A stretch of DNA of 64,000 nucleotides, from assembly GCA_022841915.1 (NCBI GenBank), contig JALHQN010000005.1:1-64000 (forward strand), written 5' to 3'. The DNA is from Burkholderiales bacterium. Its GTDB lineage: Bacteria > Pseudomonadota > Gammaproteobacteria > Burkholderiales > WYBJ01. Each line of letters starts with the position of its first letter. Positions within the stretch are counted from its first letter, which is position 1. Shown here piece after piece: positions 52,399-59,621 of this stretch. The position numbers and the translations under genes were made by a program. The notes beneath the pieces are model-generated. The model had not been told where the DNA came from. It did no database searches and saw only the letters and a program-made list of their open reading frames with translations.

Positions 52399-52812
52399 AT
52401 GAACAGACGAAGAAGTCAGGCGAGCGGGATGGGGGCGGCGGTCGTCGCGGTTGGATTGTTGAGTGCTTGCCTGCAAACGGCCCCCGTCGTCGTGACGCCG
52501 CAGGATCAGGCGGCTCGCCGCGTCTACACTTGCCCGAACGGCAAGACGCTGGACGTCACGCGAATACAAGGAAAGGCCTCGGCTCTCGTCACGGTCGACG
52601 GGCAGACGATGCAACTGCCCCGGGAGACAGCGTCTACGTCCGCGGAGCGCTACACGAACCGGCTGCAGACACTCACGCTATTCGGTGACGGAGCGACTTT
52701 CGAATCACTCGGCAGGGCTGCCTATGGGCCGTGCACTTTGGGGGCGGGTCAAGCGGGGGTCGGGGAAGAGACCCCGCAAGAGGCCATCGACAGGCGGCGC
52801 GGGCGCGACTGA
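52399..52812 (+). CDS. MliC-like lipoprotein (lysozyme inhibitor family)
   Basis: 137-residue putative outer-membrane lipoprotein. The lipobox LLSAC places the lipidated cysteine at residue 24. The mature part matches the MliC/PliC pattern: YTCPNGKTLDVTR, ALVTVDGQTMQLP, then TSAERYTN and a late TLFGDGATFES. MliC proteins inhibit c-type lysozyme in the periplasm or at the surface. A C-terminal tail of about 25 charged residues is additional. GGGAG lies before the ATG at 52399. It diverges from the GGDEF/EAL gene. Confidence 0.75.
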   Translation: MNRRRSQASGMGAAVVAVGLLSACLQTAPVVVTPQDQAARRVYTCPNGKTLDVTRIQGKASALVTVDGQTMQLPRETASTSAERYTNRLQTLTLFGDGATFESLGRAAYGPCTLGAGQAGVGEETPQEAIDRRRGRD

Positions 52813-52946
52813 CCGCGCGCTGATCGACGGTGCAGAAGGGGGCGCCGATCTGCCCGGGCCAGAGAACACCCGATCGGGCCATCGAGCTCGTCGGGTGCGT
52901 GCTAGTGTCGTAAGTCAGGCATTCGCTGAACTCGCGACTGACCGGT

Positions 52947-54185
52947 TCAGGGCCGTCCTCGGGTGGCCGTATTCAAGGTCGACCATGAATAGGGCACTTC
53001 CTCCGTCGGGCCGAATGGGATCTTGATCTCGGTGCCGGGCGCGTACTCGCGGCGATGCTGCTCGCGCAGCCGCAAGCGTTGGGCTTCCCGCGCATGCACG
53101 AGATCGAAGGGATCTTCACAACCGAGCGCGCGAGCCGCCTGCAGCGGCCAGTTGGGGTTGTCCATCAGTTCGCGCGCCAGAGCGATCAGGTCCGCCTGGC
53201 CTTCCTGCAATATGGCTTCGGCATGACGCGGTTCGGAGATCAGTCCGACCGCCATCGTCGTCATGCCGGCCTTCTGCTTGACTTCGCGGGCGTACCCGAC
53301 CTGATAACCGGGCACCCGTGGGATCGCAGGCATCGGGCCGTCGCCGCTGATGCCGCCCGAGGAGCAGTCGATGACATCGACACCGCGCTCCTTGAGCGCT
53401 CGCGCGAGTGCGATCGTGTCCTCGATCCCCCATTCGCCTCCGGGACCTTCGACGGCCGAGGTGCGGAAGAAGAGCGGCTTGTCGTTCGGCAGCACCTCGC
53501 GCACCGCTTCGGCGATTTCGAGGGCGAGGCGCATGCGGTTCTCAAGGCTGCCGCCGTATTGATCGGTTCGCTTGTTCGACACCGGCGAGAGGAACTGGTG
53601 GATCAGGTAGCCGTGCGCGCCGTGAATCTCGATGATGTCGTAGCCGGCATCGATGGAGCGCTGCGTCGCCTCGCGCCAGGCCGCGAGATGCTCCTTGATG
53701 TCGTTCATGTCCATGGCGCGAGGCACGTTGCCGCCAGGTGACGCGGGCAGGGCGCTGGGCGCCAATCCTTGCCAGGGTTTCAGTCCGGACTGGGCATCCT
53801 CTTCGGTCAGTGCGGCACGCTCTTTCAACGGGCCGTGGGCCGAGGCACGGCGGCCGCAGTGACCGAGTTGGATCGCCGGCACGGAGCCGAGCGAGCGGAT
53901 GAAATCGTTGATCCGCGCATAGTCGGCAATGTGGCTGTCTTTGTAGAGGCCGGCACAGTGATGGGTCTTGCGGCCGCGCGCCTCGACGGCGGTCTCTTCG
54001 CCGAAGACGATGCCGGTGCCGCTCATGGCGAAACGACCGAAGTTCACCAGCTGCCATTCGCCGGGTGCGCCGTCGTCGGACACGTATTGGCACATCGGCG
54101 AACACACGATGCGATTGCGGGCGACTACGGAGCGCAGCTTGATGGGGGTGAACAGCAAGGGGGCGGCGCGAGGTGTGTCGTTCAT
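52947..54185 (-). CDS. NADH:flavin oxidoreductase (old yellow enzyme, YqjM-like)
   Basis: 412-residue TIM-barrel FMN reductase of the old yellow enzyme family, closest in pattern to the thermophilic-like YqjM/xenobiotic reductase group. Marks: VVARNRIVCSPMCQYVSDDG, IQLGHCGRRAS, HGAHGYLIHQFLSP (His pair for carbonyl binding), QYGGSLENRMR and IALARELMDNPNWP. It would reduce activated C=C or nitro groups with NAD(P)H. The start ATG at 54185 is preferred to an earlier in-frame codon. It diverges from a Bug gene over 197 bases. Confidence 0.92.
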   Translation of the reverse strand: MNDTPRAAPLLFTPIKLRSVVARNRIVCSPMCQYVSDDGAPGEWQLVNFGRFAMSGTGIVFGEETAVEARGRKTHHCAGLYKDSHIADYARINDFIRSLGSVPAIQLGHCGRRASAHGPLKERAALTEEDAQSGLKPWQGLAPSALPASPGGNVPRAMDMNDIKEHLAAWREATQRSIDAGYDIIEIHGAHGYLIHQFLSPVSNKRTDQYGGSLENRMRLALEIAEAVREVLPNDKPLFFRTSAVEGPGGEWGIEDTIALARALKERGVDVIDCSSGGISGDGPMPAIPRVPGYQVGYAREVKQKAGMTTMAVGLISEPRHAEAILQEGQADLIALARELMDNPNWPLQAARALGCEDPFDLVHAREAQRLRLREQHRREYAPGTEIKIPFGPTEEVPYSWSTLNTATRGRP

Positions 54186-54337
54186 CTTGATCGAATCTCC
54201 GAGGAGGGGCGTGTTGGCACCTAGTGTAATCGAACGTCGAGGGAGCGGATGCCGAGCAGGGCGTTCGGCGTCCATCAGTTGGCCTGTCTCGGCGGCCGCG
54301 CTGCAGCTTCGTCGCTAGAATAGGACGTGTAGGGTGA

Positions 54338-54355
54338 GGCGCGCGCTCGCGCGCC
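54338..54355 (+). promoter_or_regulatory. Hairpin beside a GGAGG ahead of Bug gene
   Basis: GGCGCGCG-CT-CGCGCGCC is an 8-bp inverted repeat. GGAGG (54357-54361) follows at once but is 21 bases from the ATG at 54383, while a weaker AGAGG stands nine bases before it. The hairpin could influence ribosome access. Confidence 0.3.
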
Positions 54356-54382
54356 CGGAGGAACTACCAGAGGCCGATCGCC

Positions 54383-55357
54383 ATGCATACCTGTTCGAAA
54401 GCGCTGCTCGTCGTCACATCGTTCGCCGGCGGCTTGCAGTTTTCCGCGCCCGCCGCGGCTCAGACCTATCCCCACAAACCGATCCGCCTCATTCTGCCGT
54501 TCCCGCCTGGCGGTCCGGTGGACGGCATGGCCCGCTTGATGGCCCCGAAGTTGAGTGCCGACTTCGGACAGACGGTGGTGCTGGACAATCGCTCCGGGGC
54601 GAGTGGCATGATCGCGATCGAGACCGGCGCGCGCGCCAATCCGGACGGCTACACCATGCTGATGGTGTCGAGCAGCTACGGTGCGAGTGCCGCTACCCAC
54701 GTCTTGTCCTACGATCCAGTCAACGACGTCACGCCTGTCATCTTGCTCGGCAGAGCGCCGCAGTTGATGGCGCTCCATCCCGCAGCGGGAATCGCCACCG
54801 TGAAAGAACTCATTGGCTACGCCAGAGCGCATCCGGGCAAGCTCAATTACGGTTCTTCCGGCACCGGGGGCAGCGTGCACCTGGCCACCGAGTTCTTCAG
54901 CCAGTCGGCAGGCATCAAGATGACGCACGTCCCTTACAAGGGCCAGGGTCCGGCGCTGAACGATCTTCTCGGCGGTCAGATACAGCTCTTCAGCGGCAGC
55001 CCGATGGTGATCTACCCGCACGTGAAGTCGAATCGCCTGCGCGGTATCGGAATCACCGGCGCTACACGTTCCAAGGCCATGCCGGAAATTCCCGCCATTG
55101 CCGAGACGGTGGCCGGTTTCGAGACCTACAGCTGGCAGGCGGTGGTCGGGCCCAAGGGATTGCCCAAAGGCATCACGACCCGCTGGAACCAGGCAGTGAA
55201 TCGTTTGCTCGAGCTGCCCGAGATGAGGGAGCGCATGGCCGGCGATTCGATGGAAGTTGCCGGTGGGCCGCCCGAGCGTTTTCTCGAGATCCTGCGCAGC
55301 GACGTGGCGAAGTGGCGCAAGGTCGTCAAGGCCGCGAACATCAAACTCGGAGGATGA
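54383..55357 (+). CDS. Bug/TctC-type periplasmic binding protein
   Basis: 324-residue secreted binding protein. Signal peptide MHTCSKALLVVTSFAGG... to about residue 27 (AAA-QT). Marks: FPPGGPVDGMARL, VLDNRSGASGMIA, PDGYTMLM and HVPYKGQGPALND. The strong GGAGG lies 21 bases upstream, but AGAGG at nine bases supports the ATG at 54383. It diverges from an old yellow enzyme gene and is followed by a separately promoted entericidin-like gene. Confidence 0.9.
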   Translation: MHTCSKALLVVTSFAGGLQFSAPAAAQTYPHKPIRLILPFPPGGPVDGMARLMAPKLSADFGQTVVLDNRSGASGMIAIETGARANPDGYTMLMVSSSYGASAATHVLSYDPVNDVTPVILLGRAPQLMALHPAAGIATVKELIGYARAHPGKLNYGSSGTGGSVHLATEFFSQSAGIKMTHVPYKGQGPALNDLLGGQIQLFSGSPMVIYPHVKSNRLRGIGITGATRSKAMPEIPAIAETVAGFETYSWQAVVGPKGLPKGITTRWNQAVNRLLELPEMRERMAGDSMEVAGGPPERFLEILRSDVAKWRKVVKAANIKLGG

Positions 55358-55410
55358 TCGGTCGCTCCGGACGAAGGCGCCGCGGCTGCTGGCCGAGTGT
55401 CGGGCAACGA

Positions 55411-55416
55411 TATAAT
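55411..55416 (+). promoter_or_regulatory. Consensus -10 for entericidin-like gene
   Basis: TATAAT stands 68 bases before the ATG at 55484, in otherwise GC-rich DNA. The -35 region is poor, so this could be a stress- or activator-dependent promoter. Confidence 0.45.
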
Positions 55417-55483
55417 CCCCGCCCATTCGGCCACGCGTGCACCGTTGCGACGTGTCGGCCGCTGCGCCCAGGAGACCCAGCCT

Positions 55484-55633
55484 ATGTCCAACCGACGTGT
55501 CGTCGCAGTCATCATGATCGTCCTCATGACCGCCCTCGCAGGGTGCAATACCATTGCCGGCGCCGGCAAGGATCTCGAGCGTGGCGGGCAAGTGATCCGC
55601 GACACGGCCAAAGACGCGCAACGTCGCTTCTAG
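55484..55633 (+). CDS. Entericidin A/B-type small lipoprotein
   Basis: 49-residue lipoprotein. A hydrophobic signal and the lipobox ALAGC put the lipidated Cys at residue 21; the mature part NTIAGAGKDLERGG, followed by an amphipathic Lys/Arg-rich helix, is the entericidin pattern. In E. coli, EcnA and EcnB form an antidote/toxin pair under stress control. Only one copy is present here, which is common in Proteobacteria. The ATG at 55484 follows AGGAGA. It has its own -10 element. Confidence 0.85.
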   Translation: MSNRRVVAVIMIVLMTALAGCNTIAGAGKDLERGGQVIRDTAKDAQRRF

Positions 55634-55635
55634 CC

Positions 55636-55655
55636 GGGCCGGGCCGGGCTGGGCT
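55636..55655. repeat. Short 5-base tandem repeat
   Basis: Two GGGCC units followed by two GGGCT units directly after the entericidin-like gene. It is too short to carry much meaning but is a clear slippage-type repeat. Confidence 0.5.
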
Positions 55656-55811
55656 GCCGCTGCGATGGCGCGCTTGCCGCCCCGTCGGCAACCGTCCATT
55701 CGAGCGCGGTCGCAGGTTGCCGAATTGCCTGCTGATTGTGGATCAGTTCCGAGCACGACGCATCGGGCGCCTCGGCGATCATCGTTGTTCGGATCGTCTT
55801 CAGGAAGCGCG

Positions 55812-56585
55812 ATGAGGAATGCAGTGCTTACCGTGTTGCTGCTGGGGGTGTTCGTCGCAGTCGGCGTTTATTCCAAGACCCGGGATGTCGCCGATGGCGC
55901 GGTGACAGCGGGGGACGAGGCAGCGGCCGCAGTCAGCGATTGGGTCGGCGAGTTCGCCGATTACGATGCTGCCTACGTCAGCGCCGAACTGCGCGGCTGG
56001 ACGGTCATCGTCAATCGCGGCTTGCTCGGTGCGCAACCGGAGCTGACGCGCCGGGCTTTGGGTCTGCTCGATGCGAGGCTCGCCGAGATCGAGCGGACCG
56101 TGTACCGCCTGCCGCTGCGTCGTCTGCAGAAGGTGCCGATATGGATCGAGGGCGGCGTCCCGGGTCTGAGAGGCGTCATGTACCACTGGTCGGCCGATTG
56201 GCTGCGAGAACGGGGTTACAACCCCGAGAAGGCACGCAGCGTGGAGATCGTCGATCTGCGCGACTTCATCGCCTGGTCGCAGACGCAACCCTGGCTCGTC
56301 ATGCATGAACTCGCGCACGCCTACCACGATCGCGCGCTGGGCGAACACAACGAAGCGATCCTCGCCGCCTACGAGAACGCGAAGCGGTCCGGACTCTACA
56401 CGCAGGTGAAGTATATCGACGGCAGCACGCGGCCTGCCTACGCGCTGACCAATCGAATGGAATATTTCGCCGAACTCACCGAAGCCTATTTGGGCGTGAA
56501 CGACTTCTTCCCCTTCAGGCGCGACGAACTGGCGCGTCACGACCCGCAAGGCTTTGCGTTGATGGAGCAGGTCTGGCGCTTTTGA
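55812..56585 (+). CDS. Membrane-anchored putative metallopeptidase
   Basis: 257-residue protein with an N-terminal hydrophobic segment (residues 4-20) that is either an anchor or a signal peptide. The motif HELAHAYHD (His165, Glu166, His169) is a zinc-peptidase HExxH. A downstream EYFAELTEAYLG (217-228) supplies a Glu that could be the third ligand, as in gluzincins of the lethal-factor/Pro-Pro endopeptidase type. It would act in the periplasm or at the membrane. I do not recognise a named family. ATG at 55812 follows GGAAG. It is followed by a convergent Bug gene. Confidence 0.65.
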   Translation: MRNAVLTVLLLGVFVAVGVYSKTRDVADGAVTAGDEAAAAVSDWVGEFADYDAAYVSAELRGWTVIVNRGLLGAQPELTRRALGLLDARLAEIERTVYRLPLRRLQKVPIWIEGGVPGLRGVMYHWSADWLRERGYNPEKARSVEIVDLRDFIAWSQTQPWLVMHELAHAYHDRALGEHNEAILAAYENAKRSGLYTQVKYIDGSTRPAYALTNRMEYFAELTEAYLGVNDFFPFRRDELARHDPQGFALMEQVWRF

Positions 56586-56633
56586 AGCGGGCCGTGCCGA
56601 TCCGGCAAGGCGATGGGCCGAGTGCGCGTGCCG

Positions 56634-57593
56634 TCAAAGTTTCAGTTCGATGGCGCGAATGACCTTGCCCAGACGATCGACGTCGGCGCGGATCCGGGCG
56701 GCGAATTGTTCGGGCGTGCCCGCGCCGGGCTCCGCACCCTGGCGCATCAACCATTCGCGGTTCTCGGGGCGATCGATGATCCGAACGACGTCGCCGTTGA
56801 TGCGCGTCACGATCTCGCGCGGCAGCCCCGGGGGGCCGTAGATGCCGAGGAATGACGCCGTGCCGAATCCGGGCAGCGCCGCTTCGGCAATCGTCGGCAC
56901 GTCGGGCAAGGCGGTCATGCGCTTCGGACCGCTGGTGGCCAGCGCGCGCAGGCGTCCGGTCTTGACGACCGGCACCGTGCCGAGCGGACTGCTGAAGATG
57001 ATCGGCACCTGACCGGCCATCACATCGGCCAGCGCGGCGCCCGCGCCCTTGTAGGGCACATGAATCATCTTGATGCCCGCGGTCATGTTGAACATCTCCA
57101 TGGCGAGATGTCCCGCGGAGCCGGCGCCTGCCGAGGCGTAGAGCATGTCGCCCGGCCGCGCCTTGGCCAGCTTGATCAGGGTCGCCACATTGGTCGCGGG
57201 GAACGACGCATGCACGGTGAGCAGGAAGTACTGCTCCATCGCCAATACGATGGGGGTGAAGTCGCGCTCAGGGTCCATGCGCCGGTGGGATAGACTGGCC
57301 GCCAGTTGGCCCGAACCTCCGACCAGCAGGGTATAGCCGTCCGCAACGGAGCGGGCGACGTACTCGCCGCCGATCAGGCCCCCGGCGCCGGGCCGATTCT
57401 CGACCACGACCTGCTGACCCAGGGTGTCGGTGAGGTTGCGTGCGATGAAGCGGGCGAAGGTATCCGCGCCTCCGCCCGGAGCAAGGCCGACGATGATGCG
57501 CACCGGTTTGGCGGGGTAAGGCGCGGATTGCGCAAACACGCTCGGGGCTGCACCCAGCAGCGCGAGCCATAGCCAGCCTGGTCGGCAATGCAT
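56634..57593 (-). CDS. Bug/TctC-type periplasmic binding protein
   Basis: 319-residue secreted binding protein. Signal peptide MHCRPGWLWLALLG... to about residue 22 (SVFA-QS). Marks: LAPGGGADTFARF, VVENRPGAGGLIG, ADGYTLLVG and HVPYKGAGAALAD. ATG at 57593 is preceded by GGAGGAG; a longer reading frame upstream overlaps the next gene region and lacks a ribosome site. It is a single gene with about 224 bases to the next gene on the same strand. Confidence 0.9.
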   Translation of the reverse strand: MHCRPGWLWLALLGAAPSVFAQSAPYPAKPVRIIVGLAPGGGADTFARFIARNLTDTLGQQVVVENRPGAGGLIGGEYVARSVADGYTLLVGGSGQLAASLSHRRMDPERDFTPIVLAMEQYFLLTVHASFPATNVATLIKLAKARPGDMLYASAGAGSAGHLAMEMFNMTAGIKMIHVPYKGAGAALADVMAGQVPIIFSSPLGTVPVVKTGRLRALATSGPKRMTALPDVPTIAEAALPGFGTASFLGIYGPPGLPREIVTRINGDVVRIIDRPENREWLMRQGAEPGAGTPEQFAARIRADVDRLGKVIRAIELKL

Positions 57594-57817
57594 GATGATT
57601 CTCCTCCTGCGAATTCCTGGCGAAGGCGCCAGCTCGCGCAATGCTCGTGGTTGTGGCCGCGTCAATGCTGGGCGCGCATCTCGTGCTGCATGCGCCGCAA
57701 ATCGGCCGCCACTGCATTGTGAACGGCGCGCAGATCGAATGCCAGCCCGAGCTGCATGGCGGCGGGGCTTGGCGACCCTATCGAGCGGGTGGCTGCCCCG
57801 CGGGTGCGGGAATCGAG

Positions 57818-58654
57818 TCAACTGCGCGGATCGGGCACGAATCGGGGCGTTCCGGGAAAGGGAAGGGGCTCGGCGAAGCGAGGCGCGCTCGGGATGATGC
57901 CTCGGGCCAGCAGGTTCTCGTATCGATCGTAATGGATCGTGAGGACCTCGCTCGGCGTGCTGCTCGCGCGCCGGAATGCGGTGAACTCGATCGCTGAATG
58001 CTCGCGCTCTCCGTGACCGGTGCCGATTCTTTCCCGCTGCCGCAGCGCGGACAGGTCGCCTTTGCGAGCCGAGCCGAGTTCCGCGCTCGGACTGGCCGGC
58101 GCTTCGGTTTCGTTCGCTCGCGATTGCTCGGAGCGCTGCGCCGCGTCCTCCGCGGGCGCGGATGCCGGGCCTTCGTAGAGGCGCGGACGGGGCTGAGGGC
58201 GGGGACGAGGAGGCGTCCATTCCCTGAACACCGCGACGCCAATGACGCCGACATGACTCGGCCGATCGGTCCGGGCCGCATAGCTGTCGGGCAGCGACGT
58301 GAAATAGAAGGCAGCGATCTCGTTGGCGTTCTTGCGCCAGCCGGCGATATCGTAGGACTGCAAGGGCGAGAGCACATACCCCGATTGATCGTGCGCGGCC
58401 GTCTCGCCGCTGACCACATTGACCCCGTCGACGGAGGCCACCGCGAGTACGCGTCCCCTTGCGCGATTGGTGATCCTGATCGAGTAGCGCTCGCCGGGCT
58501 GTCCGGCGACGTACAGTTTGCCGCCGTGTGCATGGAGCGGCACGGGCTGACCGGTAGAACGGCTGATGACTTCGACATCGGCGAGCGTGGCGGCTGTGGT
58601 GGGCAAGGCGAATAGCGCCAAGGAAACGAGCAAGGTGCGCAGGGCGATCTTCAT
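57818..58654 (-). CDS. Secreted protein of unknown function
   Basis: 278-residue protein with a clear signal peptide (MKIALRTLLVSLALFALPTTA). The first ~145 residues of the mature part look like a compact beta-rich domain (SIRITNRARGRVLAVASVDG, SYDIAGWRKNANEIAAFYF). A low-complexity Pro/Arg linker (about 147-160) and a charged region follow, then a second short segment (SEVLTIHYDRYENLLARGI). I do not recognise a named family. It diverges from the DUF4198-TonB receptor pair and may be a periplasmic partner, but nothing proves this. Confidence 0.7.
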   Translation of the reverse strand: MKIALRTLLVSLALFALPTTAATLADVEVISRSTGQPVPLHAHGGKLYVAGQPGERYSIRITNRARGRVLAVASVDGVNVVSGETAAHDQSGYVLSPLQSYDIAGWRKNANEIAAFYFTSLPDSYAARTDRPSHVGVIGVAVFREWTPPRPRPQPRPRLYEGPASAPAEDAAQRSEQSRANETEAPASPSAELGSARKGDLSALRQRERIGTGHGEREHSAIEFTAFRRASSTPSEVLTIHYDRYENLLARGIIPSAPRFAEPLPFPGTPRFVPDPRS

Positions 58655-58783
58655 CGGGTGCTCCGTGAGTGATGGGAGCGATAGAAACGCACATGCAGTG
58701 CAAAGGGGTTAATCGCGTTCGCGCGGTTTCGTATCGAGGCGGTGATAGGCGCTCTCCGTATCCTTTTTCAAAAGCGATCAAGT

Positions 58784-58814
58784 TGCAATAAACGCATCGA
58801 ATCGATATATTGCA
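58784..58814. promoter_or_regulatory. AT-rich dyad before DUF4198-TonB unit
   Basis: TGCAATA (58784-58790) and TATTGCA (58808-58814) form a perfect 7-bp inverted repeat with 17 bases between; a second dyad, ATCGA-A-TCGAT (58796-58806), lies inside. The region is AT-rich compared with its surroundings and ends 26 bases before the DUF4198 start. It does not resemble a Fur box. Spacing resembles long-spacer metal-regulator sites such as that of NikR, though the half-site sequence differs. Confidence 0.4.
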
Positions 58815-58840
58815 CGGCGATTTCAGAAACGAGGCATGAA

Positions 58841-59575
58841 ATGATTCGAGTCTTGGGCATGCTGGCACTTGCGTTCGTTTGGCCGTACGCTGCGGACGTC
58901 CGCGCCCACGGAATCTGGTTCGCCGAGCGTTCCGGCGCGCTGGCCATGATCTACGGGCATGGCGCAGAGGATCTGGACATGATCAAGCGCTACGACAAAG
59001 TCACGGTCTTGTCGGGTTTCGATGCGGCTCAGGCGCCCGTGCCCGTTCAGAAGATCAAGACCGATCGCCTGCTCATCGTCGACACGCAGCATGCGCCCGC
59101 GTTCGTCGCTGGGGTCCTCGACAACGGCTACTGGAGCAAGGGGGCGGACGGCAAGTGGGTCAACAAGGGGCGCGACGAAGTGCCTGGGGCGACGGAAAGC
59201 GGTCGTTTCATCAAATATGCGATTCATCTTCGCAGCTCCCCGGTGAAGCCGCTGCAGCCTCTGAAGGATCATGTGCTGCAGATTCTTCCTGTTCGGGCCA
59301 AATTGCCCGAGCATATGAACGATGCCATGACGCTGCGCGTGCTCTTCAACGGGGCGCCGGCGGTCGGCGCGAAAGTGACGCGCGACTACGTGAACGAGCC
59401 GGATGGCAAGCCGCTGGTCGTCGGCAAGGACGGCATGGTCACGCTGAAGGTGCGCAACCAGGGCTTGAACGTCATTACCGCGGCCTACGACGGTCCTGCG
59501 GCCGATCCGGCCAAGGCACAGAAAACCGGTCTGTTCGCGTCGCTCTCGTTCGTCATCAAGCACGCGCCGGACTGA
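58841..59575 (+). CDS. DUF4198 domain-containing periplasmic protein
   Basis: 244-residue secreted protein of the DUF4198 type. Signal peptide to about residue 22 (DVRA-HG). The mature protein begins HGIWFAERSG, as in many DUF4198 proteins, where the early His could bind a metal. Further pieces: GHGAEDLD, YDKVTVLSG, and an Ig-like C-terminal part with FNGAPAVGAKVTRDY. Such proteins often accompany TonB-dependent receptors and are thought to help metal, often nickel or cobalt, uptake. The receptor gene follows after 46 bases. GAGG precedes the ATG. Confidence 0.82.
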   Translation: MIRVLGMLALAFVWPYAADVRAHGIWFAERSGALAMIYGHGAEDLDMIKRYDKVTVLSGFDAAQAPVPVQKIKTDRLLIVDTQHAPAFVAGVLDNGYWSKGADGKWVNKGRDEVPGATESGRFIKYAIHLRSSPVKPLQPLKDHVLQILPVRAKLPEHMNDAMTLRVLFNGAPAVGAKVTRDYVNEPDGKPLVVGKDGMVTLKVRNQGLNVITAAYDGPAADPAKAQKTGLFASLSFVIKHAPD

Positions 59576-59621
59576 TCTTCGCGGCCCGCGCGGGCCCCTC
59601 TCCAGGGAAGGAATCCAAGCC

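Noticed and set aside
55484-55633. Entericidin toxin-antidote pair
   Set aside because: Only one lipoprotein gene is present; no second entericidin lies beside it, so a toxin-antidote module is not claimed.
58784-58814. Fur box upstream of the TonB receptor unit
   Set aside because: The sequence does not match the GATAAT-type Fur repeats, so iron control by Fur is not claimed.
57594-58868. A 425-residue upstream extension of the last Bug gene
   Set aside because: It covers the unknown secreted protein in another frame. The Bug signal peptide starts at 57593 with a good ribosome site.
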